DNA of 64,000 nt from Sycon ciliatum (Eukaryota > Porifera > Calcarea > Leucosolenida > Sycettidae), in NCBI RefSeq assembly GCF_964019385.1, contig NC_088646.1, forward strand, positions 18,714,280 through 18,778,279. The letters run 5' to 3'. Shown here in pieces: positions 58,303 to 64,000 of the stretch. Both the position numbers and the translations under genes were made by a program. Below the pieces are notes generated by a model that saw nothing but the letters and a program-made list of their open reading frames with translations, made no database searches and was not told where the DNA came from. The stretch's first letter is position 1. Each line of letters starts with the position of its first letter.

Positions 58303-59380
58303 CTACAGCATGGTCCGTTTGCGCCGAGCGTTCGCACTCATCTCCAAGAATCCATGGATAGAGAGATTGCCATGCGTTAGCACTGCCACGGCCAAGTGCT
58401 ATTTATTCCTGACACGGAGTCAAGTCTCCAGCCGCCTTTCAATGCGGTTATCTCACGCCAGTGACTAGTGTACATATTTGTATAAAATCATCATGGTATG
58501 TATGTATGCCATTGTGAGCTGCTGTTTTATTCGAGTTCTTTGTCGTTTTGCTGATAGCGCTATCCTCGCGCGACTGCCAGTTGTACATTGCTGATATAAC
58601 TTCTGCTATCACCTCAGTTGCATTGCTGCTGTTACTAGTGTTAGGAAGAACGTAGAGTCCTATCCAGCTTAGTGCTTCTACTTGTACATTGTAGTTGTTG
58701 TGCTGTGTCCAACTGTTGAACATTCTAACTTTATTCCGATTTACAATACATGACTGTACTCGTATTACCATTATTTTCAGAATCATCATTGTTTGGTCCA
58801 CTCCAGTGTGGGGGAGGATCTGAACCAGTTTTATCCTATTATCTTCTTGCTGTTCGCAACAGCCTCTGGGTTTCTCTTGAATACTCTCAGTCTCCATGCT
58901 GACCTAAGAAAACTGCTGGAGCGCGTCTAGCGCACACGCCTGGGGTCTTCAAGAACTTATACCTAGTACCTCTCAGCGATCTCACGCAGACGTGTCCCTA
59001 TTTTGACTGCGGTCTGCATTTTATGTCGCGCTCAGTGCTATCTTTCCCGGCCGGGAATCCCACTTTCTTGGAGGCCCAGGCTTAGTCTAGCTAGTGTGCT
59101 GAGGCGTATGTTGTGTGCGTGTAGCATGCAATACTTTAACCACTGCGGATTGGCTATCCAGGAACACATGCTGGTGTACGAATACTTGTATACTTTGCTT
59201 TCAGCTGGTGTATTTTCGTAGTACTTATACAGCAAAGCACAATGGTGCAATCCTAAGACGGTGTCTAAATGGCCTGGCGCAAAACTGATATGCATGCTCG
59301 CACCCACGTAACAATGGCTAACAGGGACAAGAAAGCCAGAGAGTTGCATGGCTAAAAGCCATTGCCAGGCAGCAAAGTAA

Positions 59381-59637
59381 GGGGCCTTCCGTTAATACCG
59401 ATATTTATTTAGAAACGAAAACTAGTCGTTTCTCTTCAACCCCCCTCCTCTCTGAGAAACGAACACATACAAAATTAATGGTACATAGTATCGATATTTT
59501 TGGTCTTTTTTCTGGACATGCTCACGCATGCAAAATGTACATCGATACTTTTCGAGAAACGAACAGGCGCTCAACCCCTCCCCCTTAAACGACTAGTTTT
59601 CGTTTCTAAATAAATATCTATATTTACGGATGGCCCC
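59381..59637. mobile_element. Foldback MITE, arms of about 50 bp
   Basis: GGGGCCTTCCGTTAATACC...AAACTAGTCGTTT pairs with AAACGACTAGTTTTCG...ACGGATGGCCCC. Inner GAGAAACGAACA motifs are also repeated. The termini resemble those of 62672-62904. Confidence 0.8.
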
Positions 59638-60539
59638 AAAAATATACTGTCAATGAGGTGACCTTCGACGTACAGTCCGTCCAACTAATGATGCGAGAGT
59701 GTTTCATGTGATGGCAAGTAGCTCGCGCCAGTTCTGGTCAGAGAAATCCGACCTCCTCAATAAAGTAGTGCCGCATTTAGCTGTAAGTCCGCATACACCC
59801 TAACATAACTGCTAGTTCAGGGATGTGGAATAGAAGAAGAGAGTAGCCGATGAAAGCCAGCTCATTACACGTACCGTGACGCAATGCATGCTAGCACTCA
59901 CTGGTCATTGATGATGAACGAAAAGTTCGAAAATATGATGCTCTTTACATAGATACAGTCACGATTGCACTAGATATGTACAATAGTACAGAAGGACCGA
60001 GGGGGGATGGTGCATATACAAGGTATGTCACATATGTGAGTTGTAAGCTCTCGCGGCCACACTTGTGTGCAGCAAGTGTACAGCCATCCAGAGTACACAC
60101 GGATAGTGCAGCATATAGCATACCAGAGTATACTGGTGATGTCATGGTTAGTTCTCTTCTAAGTGATCGCTGTACTTCAAGGGCACACGGTGCCTGTACT
60201 GCCGCTAATACCGGTTATATCACGAAACATGGCTACATCTGAGTTTGTTACTTCGAAGTATTAGTGGAGTCAACTGCAATAACTAGTACACTGCATCTCA
60301 AAAATGTTTGCCCTTGAAATCCAATAATATCACTGTAAACTGGAGGCGACTTGCAGTCGACAGCTTGCCAGAGAGACTCAGTTCCCTGCGTCAGCTTGCC
60401 TCACTTGCGGGTCATGACACTTTCCCCAGCTTTGTTGGGTGAACACACATCCTCGTATCCACAAGATCCAAGAGAGCGGAACAAGAAGGGAGACGCCCAT
60501 TCACACAACACACACCTACAGAGGAAGGATGAGAAAAGA

Positions 60540-60598
60540 GAACAGAGAGACAGAGGCAAGAGAGAGAGGGAGAGGGAGAGAGAGAGAGAAACAGAGAC
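60540..60598. repeat. GA-rich simple repeat
   Basis: An AGAGAGAG-rich stretch; ORFs through it are low-complexity artefacts. Confidence 0.9.
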
Positions 60599-61514
60599 TC
60601 CAAAATAATGACACCAAGGAAAAGAAAATACCACCTGCCACTAGGGCAAACATGTCATCACGTAGAACAGTCCTTCAACTAGCTGGTTATTGATAAGAGC
60701 CCTGCGGGTATACATTACCGTCGGAAGGTGCTCCTGTGGGGAGTTCGTCCAACACATGGCCACCATCGGCAATTTACCCATCCAGTTCATCGCACCGTTC
60801 GTTCTCAGGGGCCATGAATGACAACTTAAACACATGCACACACACCATGTACACATGTGCGTGCACGCGCGCACACGCACATGTACTTGTACTTGCTCAT
60901 TGCCATAATTGGTCACGTGGGTCTCCTCTTGGGAGAGGGGAGAGAGACTCAAAAGGAATCTTGGAAAGATGGCTCAATTGGCCATTGAACCGCCCAACGG
61001 ACCCAAACGCACCAGTAGCACGAGGTCGGGAGGGCACAGGATCACAGCCTTTGCCCGGGCTTTGGTGCAATGTTATGTGGGATATCCAACATAGGGTAAC
61101 ACCATCACTGGTACATGTACATGGTATCAATGGCAGTGTAGCTTTGTTAGTGCACTGTGACGTCGGTACTTGCGTGGGATATCCAACATGGGAGTTCATC
61201 GACGGCCGGCCATGGCCTGTGGACCAGCGTCCTCAGCTGCATCCACAGGTACAAAGTAGGAACTTCATGCTACTGGTGCGTTCGGGTAACCAGAGTGAAT
61301 CTGATATAAGCTTCATTAGCACCATTGATTACACAAGAGTTACTCTAGCCAAAAGTAGTCCATGGTTAACAGGTATGTGTACTTCAAATTGAAAGTATGA
61401 ACCCTGAAACCAACAAAGGTGACGGGTACAACATTACACCTTCAAGCAGCCGGGCCCGCTGGCAACAGACCCAACATTTCTGGCATAAGTGCACCCACCA
61501 ACCGAACTAGCTGG

Positions 61515-61518
<4 letters not shown>

Positions 61519-61552
<34 letters not shown>

Positions 61553-61632
61553 CACACAGACACACACACACATGCACACGTGCACACACATACACCCACG
61601 CATGTGCAGGCACATACACACACACACACACA
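61519..61632. repeat. CA-rich microsatellite array
   Basis: CA runs broken by TGCACA, GACA and TACA variants. Confidence 0.95.
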
Positions 61633-61649
61633 CCTCAGACCTCAGACCT

Positions 61650-61748
61650 GCCCATCGCGGAAGCGATGATAGCCAACAGCTATGTTAGACATAGCAACTT
61701 GTGCTGGAATTACACCATTCAACAGGTTGCAAGGCTGATGAATTGACC
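61650..61748. repeat. Dispersed repeat, copy 2
   Basis: An inverted relative of 34968-35066 (shared GCGATGATAGC, TAGACATAGCAACTTGTGC and ATTACACCATTCAACAGGTT). Confidence 0.7.
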
Positions 61749-61957
61749 GCCGCTATTTTTAGCCTGGTATCCACCACACAGCTGATTGAAGTGACTTTTT
61801 CTGGCCAGTGAATCCCTATTTTTCATTTTTCCATTTTTTCTTTTTCTACACACACACCACACCACATACTCCGGCATACACTGGCTGTTGGTAACCACCC
61901 AGGAGAATGAAAGAAAAGTCAGGAAGAGTTCGAGAAAGAGAAGAAAGACGTGTGCGA

Positions 61958-62032
61958 CCATAATCGTCGGGAATTGAACCCGCAACCTCTCGATTGGAAA
62001 TCGACTGCACATACCACTGCACCATATGGGAC
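61958..62032 (-). repeat. tRNA-derived SINE (tRNA-Gly-like head)
   Basis: The minus strand has TGGTGCAGTGG (A box) and GGTTCAATTCC (B box). An anticodon-loop-like TTTCCAA would give a UCC anticodon. The acceptor stem is poor and a CA array adjoins it. A SINE head is more likely than a working tRNA. Confidence 0.55.
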
Positions 62033-62671
62033 ACACACACACACATACACACGCACACACACCTGCACACACCCATGCAACAGTCACGGCAGCACTTACC
62101 GCTCACGTTAAAACGTAATTGGAAAGCGGCTATGCTTGAGAAAGGATTTCTCTCCCGCTAATCTTAACTTAACGACAATTGTCACGGAGAACCGCCTTGA
62201 ATTATTAGGGATGGATATATTCGCGCAGTGAAAGCCATCTTCCCGCGCCAGGACAGTCTTGGGTGTTTTAAACCGTACATGAACGAATTCCTCGCACTCG
62301 TTTACTAGCGGTGGCTGTCAAGCACACAACAACAAAGCAGCAACAGAGCATCATCGCAAATGTGCAAGTTGGGGACAGTGGTCCGGAAAGGTGAGCCGAA
62401 ATTACACAAGCGACACACGAACCAGACTTACTCTACACAGTGTACAGATGGAATCTGGATGGTAGAGTCTCTTTTTTTAAACACCAGATGATGCAATTTG
62501 TACATCATGATTATGTTGCATGTCGGATTTATTCTCGCTGCTCCCAGCCCCGTGCCATCTCCACATGCAGACACAATTCTCCAGGTCTACGAGAGCAACC
62601 AGAAGAGTACCAATGTTACACACACTGCCACTTCCACACAATGTACGAGTACTTGTAACAATTATTTGTAA

Positions 62672-62904
62672 GGGGCCATCCGGCATTATCGATAAGTTTC
62701 ATGAAACGAAAAAGTTTAGGCAGGACCCTCCCCCGCCCCCCCCCCCCCCCCGAACGAAAAATAGATGGATTTGACAGCTGGAATTCCGGAAAGCATTGAT
62801 GTCTCACATATCAATATTTTCAAAACGAAACTCTACTTGACCCACCCATCCACACTAAAAGGAACTTTTTTTCGTGTAAAAGGTCGATAATTAAGGACGG
62901 CCCC
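62672..62904. mobile_element. Foldback MITE related to 59381-59637
   Basis: GGGGCCATCCGGCATTATCG at the left and CGATAATTAAGGACGGCCCC at the right are imperfect inverted ends. A poly-C run lies inside at about 62735-62750. Confidence 0.75.
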
Positions 62905-62922
62905 TCTGAAGTTGTCATTGCG

Positions 62923-63026
62923 TTGTTCAGTTCCAGAATAACACTTCAACAAACAGAGAGGGTGTTTCCGCAAGGCTTTCTTCAGAACATCCATGTTTCT
63001 AAAAGTATTATTCTGGAACTGAACAA
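62923..63026. repeat. Inverted-repeat element, 19-bp exact arms
   Basis: TTGTTCAGTTCCAGAATAA at 62923-62941 is complementary to 63008-63026. Confidence 0.8.
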
Positions 63027-63426
63027 CACATTGATAGCCCCTGTCAGACACTGCTGGCAGAAAAAGAGATTTTTTGGTGATTTTCTGGTATGTTCCATGC
63101 ACTGATGTTCAGTGTATGGACAGACAAGAGGAGTAGAATTTGAGAGATTGCCCGCTACCAGCTTTGTATGGTTCTACCAATTTCACTGCCCAGTTTTCTA
63201 GCATCAAGTTTAATATCCGACAAGGCCTGGGGCAGGGGACATCTCTCTGGCATAGTGACATGAGAGGGTACAGCGAGAAAGCTTACAGACAGAAGGTCGG
63301 CCCGCATGAAAATCCAAGTGGGTCGTGTTCCCTTGCCCAGTGCAAGCGGCTCATGATTACATTGTGAATGTATACCAATGCTGCCATCAGGGAAGCCAGT
63401 AGTGATTCTGTAACAGACATGAACTG

Positions 63427-63427
<1 letters not shown>

Positions 63428-63458
<31 letters not shown>

Positions 63459-63500
63459 TACACACACACACACACGAACGCATGCACGCACACACACAGC
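63428..63500. repeat. CA microsatellite
   Basis: CA runs with CGCACA interruptions. Confidence 0.95.
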
Positions 63501-63636
63501 CGCGGCAGCAGAAATCACAGTGAAGTTTTAAAATTACTTCGAGTTGACTGCACTTACATACACAGGACCCGACTTTGTTAGCTACACCGAGCCAGTGATA
63601 TCAAGAGTAGATAGCCCCTAACATAATATAATTACA

Positions 63637-63880
63637 GTAAAACCGGCTGTCAAGGCGACCACCTGTCCCAGAAGACCACTGCAACCAGGACCAAGGGATG
63701 CTATTTACAGTCAAATCACAAAATGACACTGGATAAGCAGACCATCTGGTAACAGAGATCATTAGTTGAAGGTCACTTGAGCGGCCGTCTTAGACAGAGG
63801 TCTCACCATATGCTCCTCTGCACCACAGCCGCTCCCACAACCCAGGCCCCAGCCGCATGAATAGACCTCTCCCAGGGCCA
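63637..63880. repeat. Probable decayed dispersed repeat
   Basis: CAGTAAAACCGGCTGTCAAG and GCGACCACCTGTCCCAGAAG-type phrases recall a widespread invertebrate DNA-element family, but only partly. The ends are undefined. Confidence 0.3.
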
Positions 63881-64000
63881 GGGTCACTGGTCTTGGCACA
63901 TGTAAAACAGATCAAGTTCCGACTGATTTTTGCAGCGAAAGCGAGCATGCTCTCAAAATCAGTGAGTATTTTTTTATTATTCTTAACCACTTAAATGCCA

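Larger units (their letters stand above)
58303..64000. other. Right flank, no gene recognised
   Basis: Nearly 5.7 kb with ORFs that show no domain on either strand. It contains two related foldback elements (59381-59637 and 62672-62904), a SINE (61958-62032), an inverted-repeat element (62923-63026) and long CA arrays. Exons of a neighbouring gene could be hidden here, but I cannot support any. Confidence 0.5.

Noticed and set aside
60736-61392. 218-codon ORF in the right flank
   Set aside because: It is low-complexity in part (Thr/His from CA repeats), overlaps a dispersed repeat and has no recognisable domain.

Overview
The window is nuclear DNA from an early-branching marine animal. A sponge is my best guess, at low confidence, because no species-specific marker is present. 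Evidence for an animal: four intron-containing host genes with GT-AG introns (a GM2-activator/ML-domain protein, a FACIT-like collagen with a thrombospondin-N domain, the PP2A catalytic subunit, and an ARFGAP1-type Arf GAP), one intronless KCTD9-like gene, many CA/GT microsatellites, poly-G tracts, and short DNA elements with terminal inverted repeats.

Layout. 1-3153 (-): 5' part of a ganglioside GM2 activator-like gene that runs off the left edge. 3154-6991: no recognisable gene, only repeats. 6992-36978 (+): an 18-exon FACIT-like collagen gene of about 660 codons. Its intron 11 is occupied by a 17.4-kb Polinton/Maverick (14482-31900). 39135-47554 (+): PP2A catalytic subunit, seven exons, 309 codons. 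48062-56049 (-): ARFGAP1-like gene, eleven exons, tail to tail with PP2A. 56875-58191 (+): KCTD9-like gene with two tandem BTB/T1 domains and pentapeptide repeats, head to head with ARFGAP1. 58192-64000: no gene recognised; satellites, foldback elements and a tRNA-derived SINE.

The Polinton is the standout. It has 1570-bp terminal inverted repeats of equal length and apparently identical sequence, 5'-AG termini and a 6-bp target duplication (AATGAG), so the insertion looks young. On its minus strand lie a TFIIB-like zinc-ribbon protein, two unknown proteins that share a promoter and leader, a collagen-like fibre protein, a penton-like minor capsid protein, a two-helix membrane protein, the double jelly-roll major capsid protein, an Arg/Lys-rich core-like protein, the packaging ATPase, an unknown 353-residue protein, and one ORF joining an adenain-type protease to a retroviral-type integrase with a chromodomain-like end. 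I see no protein-primed DNA polymerase B, the usual Polinton hallmark. Its control regions carry perfect or near-perfect DR1 nuclear-receptor sites, E2F/CCAAT-like repeats, TATA boxes, and a hairpin-rich stretch that ends in a T run.

The host introns hold many plain DNA-transposon remnants: a pogo/Tigger-type element with only the DNA-binding part, a hAT-type element with a nested TA-flanked element, a piggyBac-type TTAA element, a hAT-like transposase fragment, and several MITEs.
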